A stretch of 64,000 bases of DNA from Bufo bufo (GCF_905171765.1 NC_053398.1:46468323-46532322); one strand, 5' to 3'; shown: positions 45,087 through 56,070, counted from the first letter of the stretch. The notes: generated from the letters alone by a model not told the origin. Program-made: numbers and translations.

Positions 45087-45340
45087 TATATTGCGGTTAC
45101 CATTCTATATTTCCTAAAATTTGCAGGGTATGCTTAGTATCTTTTAAATAAGTAAGTAGGTAGTTTCTGAGAACATGGTTTTAAATGCTGGTATACATAT
45201 CTAGATAAATTGCTAGTGAGGCAAACTATCCCCGACACTATTGGTCTTGTTCTTATGAATTTTTGGGTTTTGATAGAAGGCCAATATCTTGGGATGTTTA
45301 ATCTCTATAAATTCTGCCTCTTTCTTGTATAGGATTCATT

Positions 45341-45960
45341 TACTTTTTCCTCTCCCTTACTATTTGTATAACATGACTGATTCATCCATTATACCAGGCA
45401 CATTGCGTATTTGCAGGAAGGCAATGTGACCAACTTTTTATGGTTTGCTATATTTTACTAAAAAAATATTAGAAAATGTCCTTTGCAATAGCTCCACTAC
45501 AGACCCAAGTTTAGTGATGTTATGTACTGGTCACTACTACAGGAATCCCATATTTTTGTCAGCATACCAAGTAACCCTGTTAACTTCAGGTCCTGGAAAC
45601 ATATGGTGGTAACAGAGTCAGTTGGGTCAGTCTTCTACCAAAATGTCCTCTATGAGTACTGTAAGTGTGCCTAGACAGAGCAACAAATATTATATATCCA
45701 GAAAAAAGGGTACTCTTACTCTGAATCGCTGCATGATACCTGGGGTGGCCTATCTTGAATTTTTTTTTTAATCAATCAATAAAACGGTGAAGCAAAACGT
45801 TGTGAGAACACCCAAACTCATGTAGAGGAGGTCAGCAACCATGGAAGATGATGACAGTGGCACCAGCAGGTCTGCTGGTCCTCAGTACTGGATCACAGAG
45901 ATGTGAGCCGTTTGGTGTGAGAAATATAGAAGACAATGTCACTGGAGATTCAATCTAACA
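45341..45960. other. Intron sequence, possibly the 5' part of the PLE
   Basis: The stretch next to 45340 may continue the PLE N-terminal region. Nothing else is recognised. Confidence 0.3.
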
Positions 45961-45964
45961 TGAA

Positions 45965-47812
45965 ATAATTTGTGATGTCTATGAAAAAAGGGGATAAGAC
46001 ATTCTTCAGATATATAAATGAAAAAAGGAAATTAAAACAAGGAATAACTAAATTAAAAACAAAGGACGGAAGGTATGTAGAAAAGAATAAAGGGCTAGCC
46101 GACTGCCTTAATGAATACTTCTGTTCAGTTTTTACAAAGGAAAAAGGAGAAGGACCTCCACTAGAAAGAATGACTAATAAATCATTGGATGCATGTATCT
46201 TTACAGAGGAAGATGTTCTAAGTTTGCTGTCTAAGGTGAAGACAAATAAGTCACAGGGGCCTGATGAGATACACCCAAAATTATTAAAAGAGCTTAGTGG
46301 TGAGCTGGCAAAACCGTTAACAGATTTATTTAACCAATCATTAGTAACAGGACTCGTCCCGGAAGATAGGAAATTGGCAAATGTCGTGCCCATTCACAAG
46401 AAAGGTAGTAGGGAGGAATCGAGCAACTATAGACCAGTGAGTCTGACATCAATAGTAGGCAAATTAATGGAAACCCTATTAAAGGATAGGATTGTGGAAC
46501 ATCTAAAATCCCATGGATTGCAAGATGAAAAACAACATGGGTTTACTTCAGGGAGATCATGTCAAACAAATCTTATAGATTTTTTTGACTGGGTGAATAA
46601 AATAATAGACGGTGGAGGTGCAGTAGACATCGCATATCTAGATTTTAGTAAGGCTTTTGACACTGTCCCACATAGAAGACTTATCAATAAACTGCAGTCA
46701 TTGAGCATTGACTCCCATATTGTTGAGTGGATTAGGCAGTGGCTGAGTGACAGACAACAGAGGGTTGTAGTCAATGGAGAACATTCAAAACAAGGTCATG
46801 TTACCAGTGGGGTTCCACAGGGATCTGTACTGGGACCGATTTTGTTTAATATCTTCATAAGTGATATTGTAAAAGGCCTTGATGGTAAGGTTTGTCTTTT
46901 TGCTGATGACACAAAGATATGTAACAGGGTTGATGTTCCTGGAGGGAAACGCCAAATGGAAAAGGATTTAGGAAAACTAGAAGAATGGTCAGAACTCTGG
47001 AAACTGAAATTTAATGTGGATAAGTGCAAGATAATGCACCTGGGGCGTAAAAACCCAAGGGCAGAATATAGAATATTTGACACAGTCCTGACCTCAGTAT
47101 CTGAGGAAAGGGATTTAGGAGTAATTATTTCAGAAGACTTAAAGGTGGGAAGACAATGTAATAGAGCAGCACGAAATGCCAGCAGAATGCTTGGATGTAT
47201 AGGGAGAGGTATAAGCAGTAGAAAGAGTGAAGTGCTTATGCCGCTGTACAGAACACTGGTGAGACCTCACTTGGAGTATTGTGCGCAGTACTGGAGGCCA
47301 TATCTCCAGAAGGATATAGATACTCTAGAGAGAGTTCAGAGAAGAGCTACTAAACTAGTACATGGATTGCAGGATAAAACTTACCAGGAAAGGTTAAAGG
47401 ACCTTAATATGTATAGCTTGGAAGAAAGAAGAGACAGAGGGGATATGATAGAAACTTTTAAATACATAAAGGGAATCAACTCGGTAAAGGAGGAGAGCAT
47501 ATTTAAAAGAAGAAAAACTACCACAAGAGGACACAGTTTTAAATTAGAGGGGCAAAGGTTTAAAAGTAATATAAGGAAGTATTACTTTACTGAGAGAGTA
47601 GTGGATGCATGGAATAGCCTTCCTGCAGAAGTGGTAGCTGCAAATACAGTGAAGGGGTTTAAGCATGCATGGGATAGGCATAAGGCCATCCTTCATATAA
47701 GATAAGGGCCGGGGGCTATCCATAGTATTCAGTAAATTGGGCAGACTAGATGGGCCAAATGGTTCTTATCTGCCGACACATTCTATGTTTCTATGTTTCT
47801 ATGTTTCTATGA
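45965..47812 (+). mobile_element. CR1-clade LINE, 5'-truncated, with long RT ORF
   Basis: The copy ends with repeated tttctatg units (47781-47812), the typical CR1 3' tail. It begins abruptly near 45965, before the reverse transcriptase, with no endonuclease domain. Closely related to the fragment at 8408-9480. Confidence 0.92.
45972..47705 (+). CDS. CR1-type reverse transcriptase, open C-terminal part of ORF2
   Basis: This 577-codon frame is uninterrupted. It contains the connector KTNKSQGPDEIHPKLLKEL, RT blocks VPIHKKGSREESSNYRPVSL, GFTSGRSCQTNL, AYLDFSKAFDTVPH, GVPQGSVLGPILFNIFISDI, the active site CLFADDTKI (FADD) and DKCKIMHLGRKNP, then the thumb-like C-terminus HLEYCAQYWRPYLQKDIDTL to VVDAWNSLPAEVVAANTV. 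The N-terminal apurinic endonuclease is missing, so it cannot retrotranspose alone. The start codon is simply the first ATG in the truncated copy, not the native one. The absence of stops over 1.7 kb suggests a young insertion. Confidence 0.93.
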   Translation: MMSMKKGDKTFFRYINEKRKLKQGITKLKTKDGRYVEKNKGLADCLNEYFCSVFTKEKGEGPPLERMTNKSLDACIFTEEDVLSLLSKVKTNKSQGPDEIHPKLLKELSGELAKPLTDLFNQSLVTGLVPEDRKLANVVPIHKKGSREESSNYRPVSLTSIVGKLMETLLKDRIVEHLKSHGLQDEKQHGFTSGRSCQTNLIDFFDWVNKIIDGGGAVDIAYLDFSKAFDTVPHRRLINKLQSLSIDSHIVEWIRQWLSDRQQRVVVNGEHSKQGHVTSGVPQGSVLGPILFNIFISDIVKGLDGKVCLFADDTKICNRVDVPGGKRQMEKDLGKLEEWSELWKLKFNVDKCKIMHLGRKNPRAEYRIFDTVLTSVSEERDLGVIISEDLKVGRQCNRAARNASRMLGCIGRGISSRKSEVLMPLYRTLVRPHLEYCAQYWRPYLQKDIDTLERVQRRATKLVHGLQDKTYQERLKDLNMYSLEERRDRGDMIETFKYIKGINSVKEESIFKRRKTTTRGHSFKLEGQRFKSNIRKYYFTERVVDAWNSLPAEVVAANTVKGFKHAWDRHKAILHIR

Positions 47813-48237
47813 TAGTATAGACCTCACTTTCCATATGTCTATGACAAGCACACAACATCAGCTCTCTCTGTATATGTATAGCATATATCCACTGCCTACC
47901 GTAGTAAGCAGAGGGTCACACTAATCCATTTATATGCAGTCATCTGCAAAGCATTATTGGTTTTAATAACGTCTGGTGTTTCACCCTTCACAGCCATCTG
48001 GAAGGACGTCTGTTTCCCAAAATGCAATGTGTTAAGCAGGTGTCTGTCCAAACAGCTTTTTTTTTGGCGGCTACCACAGAATTAACTCCTTGATTCCTAA
48101 AGTGTAAACCTTGACAATAAATGACACGTGTCCAATGTTTCACCCAAGACACAAAATAAACTTAAATGGCACTTATCCCCAATGTGCAAATCTTTTACTC
48201 CAAGGATCTCCTAATATCTGTGTAAAATGATAACTGG
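47813..48237. other. Intron sequence, nothing recognised
   Basis: No frame or repeat structure identified. Confidence 0.35.
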
Positions 48238-48615
48238 TTAAAGGGGTTTTCCAAGTTCTTGAAAAATTTGCTAAATTAAAGATGTGCATCTGTTTAGTCC
48301 TCACCTCCGGTCTGTTTTTACTTGGCTGCAGCAGTGATATAGCAGTAGTTGTATACCCCATGGGACCACTGAAGCCAACCAATGGCCTCAGTGGTCTTGT
48401 GCTGTAGACCTCTGAGGTCAATTGGTTGCTGCAGCAGTCACATGGAGTATATGGCTATGTCACTGCTGTAGCCAAGTAAACACAATCCTGCAGGGAGGAC
48501 AAGAGTGGCAGCACTGGTATGGAGGGGCATTGAACTGGTGAGTATGTGTTCTTTTATTATTTTATAATTCTCCATCTTTGGCAAATTTTACAAAAACACC
48601 GAAAACCCCTTTTAC
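48238..48615. mobile_element. T2-type (TTAA) MITE
   Basis: Left end TTAAAGGGGTTTTCCAAGTT; right end aacaccgaaaaccccttttac is its degraded complement. The interior has an inverted ccaatggcctcagtggt / gacctctgaggtcaattgg region. Confidence 0.6.
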
Positions 48616-50569
48616 ACATATTTTTGGGGTCTTTTTTTCTGGGTGGCGAAATACACCATGCAATTTTACAGTTTTGTGTGTGCTCAAGCATTTTTAAAGC
48701 AGTTTTTATTGTGAAGTTTTATACAGCCGTTTTTTTACCTATTAGATGTCTAAGACAAAGGTTGAAAAATGCTATATCTAGACTATGCTGCATTGTTGAC
48801 AAAACAAAAATGCATAAATGCAATGCAAAAACGCCATGCAAAAAATGCTTTGTGGTGAATTTCCTAATTCACTGTAGAGCTTAAAAAACATCTGAATGCA
48901 TACAAAAAAAAAATACTAAAAGTGGGAAATTTGTTGAAAAAAAGGCTATAAAACCAAGCTAAATCATAACCGTTTGCCAACCGATTCCTCCAAAAATGCA
49001 ATTAGGTCTTAAACCCATGGCAGGGCTTTGTAAAGGAAGCTGAATGGTGGTGCAACACCAAGAAGGCTACCACAAAGGATTAATTCTTGTTGCAAGAGTT
49101 AATGCTATGTTTTCTAGTGAAATGTTTATATATTGGCATATTAATTTACTATTTAGGTTACCAAGGTGGTGGACAGGGTCTGCCCCCTGGCTAGTGAGTT
49201 TAGGAATTTAGTCTAAGGAGAGTTATAGGAAAAATTTGTGTGTGAGAGTCCCTGCAGACCAGGTCCAAGTCCAGAGAAACTTTATCTTTGAGACCGTAGC
49301 TGCCACAGAAGGTCATTTATCATCAGAGTATCCCTAACAGAAGGAGAACTGACATCTTAGAAGTTCCAGAACCAGCTAGTCCATGCAAGCTTCAGACAGC
49401 AAGGTATTCACTTGTCTATAGCACTGAGACTTTGCTGCTGTTTAAAGGACATATTGCTTCAGCACTTATTACATATTGAGATGGACTGGCCATCCATATC
49501 TAAAGTATCTAACAGAATAGCATGCCTATGGTTAACTTGTTGGGAAGATAGCAAAGTGTTCAGAGAGACCCAGGGACTACAACTGCCATCATTTTGGTTG
49601 CCTATACAATGCTATTATACACTTTGGAACTGTGCCTTTTTCTGCTATATGTACTGCTGCTTCCATCATCAATTCAGTAAAGAGAGAGACTTTATTTATT
49701 ACAACCAATGGGTCTGTTTGTCTCAACCTGATGCCAGCTCGGACTCTGCACTCCTGTCCTGCACCTATACAAACACACCCACCAGTCACTGCATGGCCCC
49801 AGGGAGCATCAGAGAGGAGCACTCCTACCACCACCATATCCACTACCACTCTCATCCTCCTCACAGCACTTCCCCTGAGGGCTCGCTGCAGTGGCACACA
49901 GAGTCCATAAAACACAGCTGTAGGCACTCTGTGCAAAGCTGTTTTATGCTTTCTCAAGTTTATACTCCCTAGAAACAGTTCTTCTAGAATATTTCGCTAA
50001 AACACCAATGCGATGGAGCTTGCCACAAAACATTAATATGCCCCTTTAAGAAATTGAAAGCAAACAAATGTACAGTACGGGCCCACAGAAGTGTGCTGTG
50101 TTACGGTTCTGTACACCTTGGGGTGGTATTTTGGTAATGTGCATGAGGCTTAACAGAAATAAGAATAGGCAGACAACAACATGTAGATTTACTTTCCGGA
50201 TGTCCAGATTTTTTTTTGAAACACTAAATACAACCACCAGCTTCTCAGCATGTTTCTTGCCGTCAACACTGAAATAAGGTAGTAGGATAAACCCGGCCTA
50301 GAAGTTCAGTTCAGGGTCACATTTGAGCATCATGTGATCAGCAGACGTAATACCGACGGACAATCTCTTTAGACAAAGACCTTGTTGAGATGGTGAGTGT
50401 AGGTGACAGGGATTTTCATCACCAATTCATTTTAATTGTTGTGAATATTATTACGTATGTTCATAGACTGTAGATAGAATATTTTAGATATCTAATATGT
50501 GGGGTAAATGGAAATTTTTCAGCTCTCCCTTTATAAAGTTCTCAAGCTCAAATAAGTAAGAAAAAATGA
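48616..50569. other. Intron sequence; 49.1-50.0 kb LTR-like but unproven
   Basis: 49160-49980 contains an AG-rich stretch and a 186-codon open frame (49412-49972) with an ordinary-looking but unrecognised His/Ser-rich end. It could be a decayed LTR or a chance frame. No TSD was found. Confidence 0.25.
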
Positions 50570-50571
50570 TA

Positions 50572-52102
50572 CAGTCCTGATCAAAAGTTTAAGACCACTT
50601 GAAAAATAGCAAAAAATCATATTTAGCATGGCTGGATCTTAGCAAGGTTCCAAGTAGAGCTTCAACATGCAACAAGAAGAAATGAGAGTGATCCAAAAAA
50701 AAATTTGAGCATTAAATTTAATGAAAACAACGAATAAACTGAAACAGGCTGTTTTTCAACTGATCAAAAGTTTAGGACCACACCTCCAAAAAAAAAACTA
50801 ACCCCCCCAAAACAGAAATCCAACTTCCAAATTCAGTAATGAGTAGCTCTGCCGTTATTGTTTATCACTTCAAAAATTCGTTTCGGCATGCTTGATGCAA
50901 GCGTTTCCATGAGGTGAGTGGGAACATTTCTCCAAGTGGTGAAGACGGCCGCACGAAGGCCATCTACTGTCTGGAACTGTTGTCCATTTTTGAAAACTTC
51001 CCTTGCCATCCATCCCCAAAGGTTCTCAATTGGATTTAGATCAGGGGAACACGCAGGATGGGCCAAAAGAGTGATGTTATTCTCCTGGAAGAAGTCCCTT
51101 GTCCTGTGGGCATTGTGTACTGTAGCGTTGTCCTGTTGAAAAACCCAGTCGTTACCACACAGACGAGGGCCCTCAATCATGAGGAATGCTCTCTGCAACA
51201 TCTGGACATAGCCAGTGGCCGTTTGACGCCCCTGCACTTCCTGAAGCTCCATTGTTCCACTGAAGGAAAAAGCACCCCAGACCATTATGGCGCCCCCTCC
51301 ACTGTGGCGCGTAGAAAACATCTCAGGTGGGATCTGCTTGTCATGCCAGTAACGTTGGAAACCATCAGGACCATCAAGGTTAAATTTCTTCTCATCAGAG
51401 AATAAAACTTTCTTCCACCTTTGAATGTCCCATGTTTGGTGCTCTCTTGCAAAGTCCAAACGAGCAGTTCTGTGGCGTTCAAGGAGACGGGGTCTTTGAA
51501 GAAGTTTTTTGTTTTTGAAGCCCTTCAGTCTCAGATGCCGTCTGATGGTTATGGGGCTGCAGTCAGCACCAGTAAGGACCTTAATTTGGGTCGAGAATCG
51601 TCCAATGTCTGGACGGACAGCCAATTGGATCCTCCGACTCAGTGCTGATGAAATTTTTTGGGGTCTTCCACTTGACTTTTTTGCTCCATAACCCTCAGGA
51701 TCATTTAATAAATTCCAAATGACTGTCTTACTGCATCCCACCTCAGCAGCGATGGCGCTCTGTGAGAGACCCTGCTTATGCAGTTCAACAACCCGACCAC
51801 GTTCGAAAAGGGAGAGTTTTTTTGCCTTTGCCATCACAACGTGTGACTACCTGACAGAAAATGACAATGAATCCACATCTTTGCACAGATTTGGCCTTTT
51901 AAAGGCATGTGGCCCTAAAATTTGGATCAGCTGAAAAACAGCCTGTTTCAGTTTAATCGTGATGCTCAAAAAATGTTTTGTCTCACTCTCATTTCTTCTT
52001 GTTGCATGTTGAAGCTCTACTTGGAACCTTGTTAAGATCCAACAATGTAAAATAAGATTTTTTGCCATTTTTCAAGTGGTCTTAAACTTTTGATCAGGAC
52101 TG
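50572..52102 (-). mobile_element. Tc1/mariner transposon, DD34E, intact-looking (1531 bp)
   Basis: It is flanked by TA (50570 and 52103). Inverted ends begin CAGTCCTGATCAAAAGTTTA; inner repeats (agcttcaacatgcaacaaga and complement) match. The left arm has an inserted-looking run at 50780-50815. Confidence 0.94.
50833..51837 (-). CDS. Tc1-type transposase, complete open reading frame
   Basis: The frame runs 334 codons from ATG at 51837 (a second ATG follows immediately) to a stop at 50833. It has a first HTH ([20 protein letters not shown]), a second HTH after a GRPQK basic stretch (AT-hook-like), and a DDE core: [13 protein letters not shown] (first Asp), [14 protein letters not shown] (second Asp) and [13 protein letters not shown] (Glu), spacing DD34E. 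An [12 protein letters not shown] strand lies between. The C-terminus is [20 protein letters not shown]. No frameshift or stop is present and all three catalytic residues are retained. It could encode a functional cut-and-paste transposase; expression is unknown. It lies in sense orientation in the DRD4 intron. Confidence 0.93.
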   Translation of the reverse strand: MMAKAKKLSLFERGRVVELHKQGLSQSAIAAEVGCSKTVIWNLLNDPEGYGAKKSSGRPQKISSALSRRIQLAVRPDIGRFSTQIKVLTGADCSPITIRRHLRLKGFKNKKLLQRPRLLERHRTARLDFAREHQTWDIQRWKKVLFSDEKKFNLDGPDGFQRYWHDKQIPPEMFSTRHSGGGAIMVWGAFSFSGTMELQEVQGRQTATGYVQMLQRAFLMIEGPRLCGNDWVFQQDNATVHNAHRTRDFFQENNITLLAHPACSPDLNPIENLWGWMAREVFKNGQQFQTVDGLRAAVFTTWRNVPTHLMETLASSMPKRIFEVINNNGRATHY

Positions 52103-52104
52103 TA

Positions 52105-52528
52105 TATGGGTAAATGTGTTACACAGTTCCTGGGCCTTAATGCAAAATCTGTAAAAATAAATTTTTAAAAAGCCCCCCAAATATCATGTGCAATTTATAA
52201 TACTTGTGACTCCTCATGGTGCTCGCAGGCCTTTAGGTCCCCATAGGCACCAAGCCTGCATACCTACCAACATAGTTGCTGGTAAATTTGGGGCATCTAA
52301 GCCCCACCCAAGAAATGCATCAAAGTTAATCCACCCCTTTATGGGTAGGGCTTACATAAGTCCCAAACATTTTTGGGCTAGCTTTACTAAGTCTCATCCA
52401 CTGAGTCACTCACATGGAAGGAGACTTTTATGTGATGCGAGCACAGTTGACTCTACCTACCGTGATGTAAGAATCAAATAGTCTATCCATTTTGGTTACT
52501 CAACAATTGAAATGACTTGTTTACTTAC
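52105..52528. other. Intron sequence next to the DRD4 donor, nothing recognised
   Basis: No recognisable repeat or coding frame. Confidence 0.4.
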
Positions 52529-53103
52529 CGACAACAACTGGGAGCACCCTCATAGCCTTTCTCTCTCGCCCATTGATCTTGGAATGCTTCCTTTCTGGCA
52601 CCATGCTTGATGAATATTTGAGGTGGGGGTAGGCAACAGCCTGAATCCCATGGCCATTGTCCACATAAGATTTGGAAAACGGACAGTCCGGCTGGTCATA
52701 CAAATGAAGATCATCCAGCTTGCTGTCAGTAGGACTTCGATTTATCCTATCTATCCTATCAAATATTAGAGTTTGGCTTGCTGGCTTAAGTCTTGGGGAC
52801 AAGTGAGTCCGTAACTTGGCCTTTCTGGCTTCTTCCCATTTCCGGAGTCCGTAAAACATGGCGCAATAAAGTACTAACATTATAGGACATGGGATAAAAA
52901 AGGAACAAATGGAGGAGTAAACCACATAATTGTTGTCTTCTAATTTACATTCATTGGGATCCCGGTCTTTAACGTTATTAAGTCCAAAAATGACCGGAGA
53001 AGCCACAGCAAAGGCAAAAATCCAAGTGGTTGAGATGAGGAACAACTGCCGGTTATCCACTTGCTGCCGGTTGTAGTTCAGTGGGATGGACACAGCTATG
53101 AAC
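52529..53103 (-). CDS. DRD4: DRD4, penultimate coding exon (end of TM3/ICL2, TM4, TM5, ICL3, start of TM6)
   Basis: The 575-nt exon opens after the acceptor cattatgcag with the last base of an Arg codon, then FIAVSIPLNYNRQ (following DR of the DRY motif), TM4 (LISTTWIFAFAVASPVIFGL), ECL2 with the conserved Cys in ECKLEDNNY, and TM5 YSSICSFFIPCPIML, keeping the serines used by catecholamine ligands. A roughly 100-residue ICL3 follows, then GRERKAMRVLPVVV. It ends within a Gly codon at a gtaagtaa donor. The ICL3 is Ser/Asp-rich and lacks the Pro-rich 16-residue repeats of the human D4 loop. The upstream exons (TM1-TM3) are not in the window. Confidence 0.97.
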
Positions 53104-53439
53104 CTGCATAATGAGAAAGAATAGTCAATGTGGGAAATGGAATCAGTATAATTTATATTTGTAGGGCCTGAGATGTGAAGACAATGCTCAGCTGATTACT
53201 AGTATGTATGCAACCTTTCAGTAGATTTGGGGCCACTGAACTACCAGCATGTCCTTGAAGCTGGGGATTAGTGTTCTAAACCGCCTATAACAAATCGGCT
53301 GTTGCATATTGTTAAATTAAAGAACATAAAAATGACCAGAAATGAGTTCAGAACTCATCTCCAGTGCAGATGGACAGAACACCTCACTTTACTGAGCATG
53401 CACTTGTGCCCTGGTGCAAGGGTACTTTAAATGTTTGCC

Positions 53440-53960
53440 CCCATTGCTACTATGCAAAGCCATCAACTCACTACTTTATTGCACTATTAAGGGTTAACTT
53501 GCACTATGATTTATGCTGTTGTGTGCACTTACACTGATGTTGAACTGCATTCTATGTGTTTATTGTAATAGATCAGGTTCATTTGCATTGTTATTACACT
53601 ATAGCTGCACTGCACTGTGGAAAGAGTTAATGTACAATCAGCTAACAATGAGAGACTTTATGACTTTTTAACTATGAGAAGGGCAAAAACCAGACACACT
53701 GAACTTCTAACTGTCTGGTTTAGCTCTGTTTGTGTCCGAAGACTTGTTTACGTCTGGAAAAACTGGTTATTTGTTCCCATAGACTTGCATGGAAGCTCTA
53801 TACAAGTCTAAGTCAATGTTTCTGTTAAGCTCTTCTTCTCTACTCCAGCCCTCCCACTGGAAGGTTCTAGTTCAGCTAGACACTATACAGTATATAAGGA
53901 GAGCAGTCAGAACCCCTAGTTTTCTGTAGATAGTGACCAGTGCTTACTAGGAGAGACTCT
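53440..53960. other. LTR-like sequence, unproven
   Basis: It contains a TATA-box-like tatataaggagag at 53892 and a typical LTR-like pyrimidine/AG composition. No duplication or paired LTR was found. Listed as a candidate solo LTR only. Confidence 0.25.
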
Positions 53961-54428
53961 ACCTGACTGCATGAGTGACCAGAAGAAGATACTGAGATAG
54001 GGATACTGAGTCACAGACCCTGGGCTACCAGCCTATTGACTAGGGCTAAACTGATCGTTTGTGCGGACGCAAAAATGATCATTTACCGGCTGCAGATCGT
54101 GCAGTGTAAACATGATTTCCTGTCGGCAAACAATGAGTCCTTATGGGGAAGAGCGATGGCATTAGTGATTGCTCCTCCCCATACTCTGGAAGAGATAACC
54201 GGTCTCCTCCGCTAGCGATCAAAAGATTGTCAGGAAGGAACGCATCCTTCCCGACAATCTGGTGTAATATCGTCCCATGTAAAGGGACCTTGATTCTCTG
54301 GACTTATTTCCCATTGGGCTGCACCACGCCTTATCATCCCTTCCCTTCAATCAACACGTGGTGATATATCCGGGGGACCCAGTGTAGTGTTGGGGGCCAC
54401 TGTAAACCCTGCCACTGTACACTGAATG

Positions 54429-54586
54429 AATAATAGAGGAAATTCTGCTTTTTGGCACTCCAAATCCCGGTCAAGGCAAACTTGAGTTTCAAACTTCTTT
54501 TTATTCCAATAAGATAGGTTTCCAATAAAAACAACGTGTTTCGGGGAATTAAGATCCCCTTCCTTAGGTTAAAAGAATAAGTATCT
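54429..54586 (-). mobile_element. Short PLE-type insertion with degenerate hammerhead motif
   Basis: A 15-bp target duplication actgtacactgaatg (54414-54428 and 54587-54601) flanks 158 bp. Its end gcactccaaa resembles the ends of other PLE-type insertions here. On the - strand it begins inside a hammerhead-like motif. Confidence 0.75.
54531..54570 (-). ncRNA. Degenerate hammerhead-ribozyme motif
   Basis: On the - strand: aac, CTAAGGA, stem ggggatcttaattcccc, GAAAC, a GTT cleavage-type triplet, then gtt pairing back with aac. The core G5 is A (CTAAGGA instead of CTGAnGA), expected to abolish cleavage. Confidence 0.55.
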
Positions 54587-55032
54587 ACTGTACACTGAAT
54601 GCACACCCGAGGGCTGTGGAGTTGGTAAGCCAAAGTTCTGACTTTGACTCCTGTATTTTACCACACTCCAGCCATGACTCATCATAAATGGCCAATAACT
54701 TAGTAAAAACAGATTTACTGTAGTAAAATGGTGACATTGAGCTTTTTCTTAGTATCATGTAAGTAATTAATTTACTTAAACCATATTTATTGGAATACAA
54801 TTTCGGAAAATCCTGGCATTTACAGGAGAGTAAATATACAATGCAATATGCATTTTATAACTGGAAAACAGTTATACATTGAGTCATTTTACAAAATCGA
54901 TGAACTTGTCCTAAGAAAAAGTTAGAAAAGCTGTATATGTATGTCCTGGAAATGGAGAGAATCATGTGCAAGTCTAAATGGGCGTAAAGTAAACATGTAA
55001 AAAAGTGTAGCTGCTATATTCAGTGCTTGTCA

Positions 55033-55445
55033 TAAAAGAGGTTGTCTGGGGATAAATAACTTTTCACAGGTGCCTGCAGCCTCTGGTATGTAAAGATTCA
55101 TACTTACCCGCTATCCACAGCTCTGGTCCTGCACATTGGCTCCTCTGTGTACATCTTCCAGTCTGTGCATGGTTTACTTCCTCTCCGGCACGGGCATGAT
55201 TACCTGCTCTGCTGCAGCCAATGACTGGATTCAAGAGACACATCACTGCTGAAGTCAGTCATTAGTTGCAGAAAAGCAAGTGATCATGCCCATGACGGGG
55301 ACAAATTAAACAAGTCGTGGACTGGATGATGAACACATGGGAGCCGGCCACAGCAGCAGGCAGTAGGAAAGTATATTTCTTTCCGTAGAAGAGGCAGGCT
55401 GAGGGCACTTATGCAATGTTACGTATTACCAGACAACCCCTTTAA
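55033..55445. mobile_element. T2-type MITE
   Basis: Ends agaggttgtctggggataaa and the complement of accagacaacccctttaa; only the right side retains a clean TTAA. The interior has an inverted ccaatgact / agtcattag pair. Confidence 0.6.
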
Positions 55446-55565
55446 TACTGTCTTTCTGTTCTGTCTAGCAGTTCTGAGATGACTGCAGGTATTCCCAGTG
55501 GTGAACTTCCTCCTCTGGCCCCCACTATTGAGCATGCGCAGCATAGCCTTGGAGCAACATGAAAA

Positions 55566-55890
55566 TACCTAGTATAAAGGACAGGAAAGAACACAGGAGA
55601 GGTGAGAACTGATTGTCTATCACCACTAGAACACTCTGCTTATCATTGTTTATAGTATAAGGGACAGGGTCGAACACAGGGGAGGTGAGAACTGATTATC
55701 TATCACCACTAGAACACCCTGCTTACCACTGTTTATAGTATAAGGACATGAGAGAACACAGAAGAGGGGAGAACTGATTATCTATCACCACTAGAACACC
55801 CTACTTATCACTCTTTATAGTATAAGGACAGGGGAGAACACAGGAGAGGTGAGGACTGATTCTCTATCCCGAGTAGAACACCTCAGATGA
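55566..55890. repeat. Minisatellite, about 85-90-nt unit, about 3.7 copies
   Basis: The unit contains agaacacaggagaggtgaga, ctatcaccactagaacac and gtttatagtataagg; four copies are in direct order. Confidence 0.85.
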
Positions 55891-56070
55891 GACCCCCAAT
55901 GTAATTGACCGCCAATCAGACCTCAGACCAGAGCCCCACAGTGAATGACCCCCTTTCAGACCTCAGATCACAGCCCCAATGTGCATAAGACCTCCTTTCA
56001 GACCTCAGAACAGAGTCCCAATGTGCATAGGACCCCCCATTTAGACCTCAGATCAGACTGCAGTGCATAC
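55891..56070. repeat. Tandem repeat, about 45-nt unit
   Basis: Units of cagacctcagatcagagccccaatg type recur four times. Confidence 0.75.

Larger units (their letters stand above)
42473..45340 (-). pseudogene. Penelope-like element reverse transcriptase/GIY-YIG gene, broken
   Basis: Read from 45340 down, several frames give PKIHK, RPIVSGIVCLTSNLSRYVYQ, DVKSLYTVIENKKG, GTRFAPGFTNLYLGWWE, RFIDDVIFIW (the YxDD-type site as FIDD), YNKPTDADSF and NIPKSQFMRIKRNC. These are landmarks of the PLE reverse transcriptase. Then come FKNIINKHWEVL, FVYKKP, a CGNCAVC cysteine linker and a weak GIY-YIG endonuclease remnant (LSKGLEEHLYNI), ending MPVGLNAEIELFGF and a stop at 42475-42473. At least one frameshift (about 43785) and several stops are present. 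A mariner foldback (44174-45086) splits the RT and a hAT MITE (42592-42898) splits the C-terminus. Confidence 0.88.
7942..52528 (-). other. DRD4: DRD4 last intron, 44,587 bp
   Basis: The donor gtaagtaa is at 52528 and the acceptor tctttatag ends at 7942. It interrupts a Gly codon after its first base, inside TM6. The corresponding mammalian intron is, from memory, only of the order of a hundred bases. The expansion is explained by the nested transposons listed below; no other host exon is recognised inside. Confidence 0.9.

Noticed and set aside
49412..49972. 186-codon open frame as a host gene
   Set aside because: No recognisable domain, no splice context, and the sequence looks LTR-like; left as unassigned.
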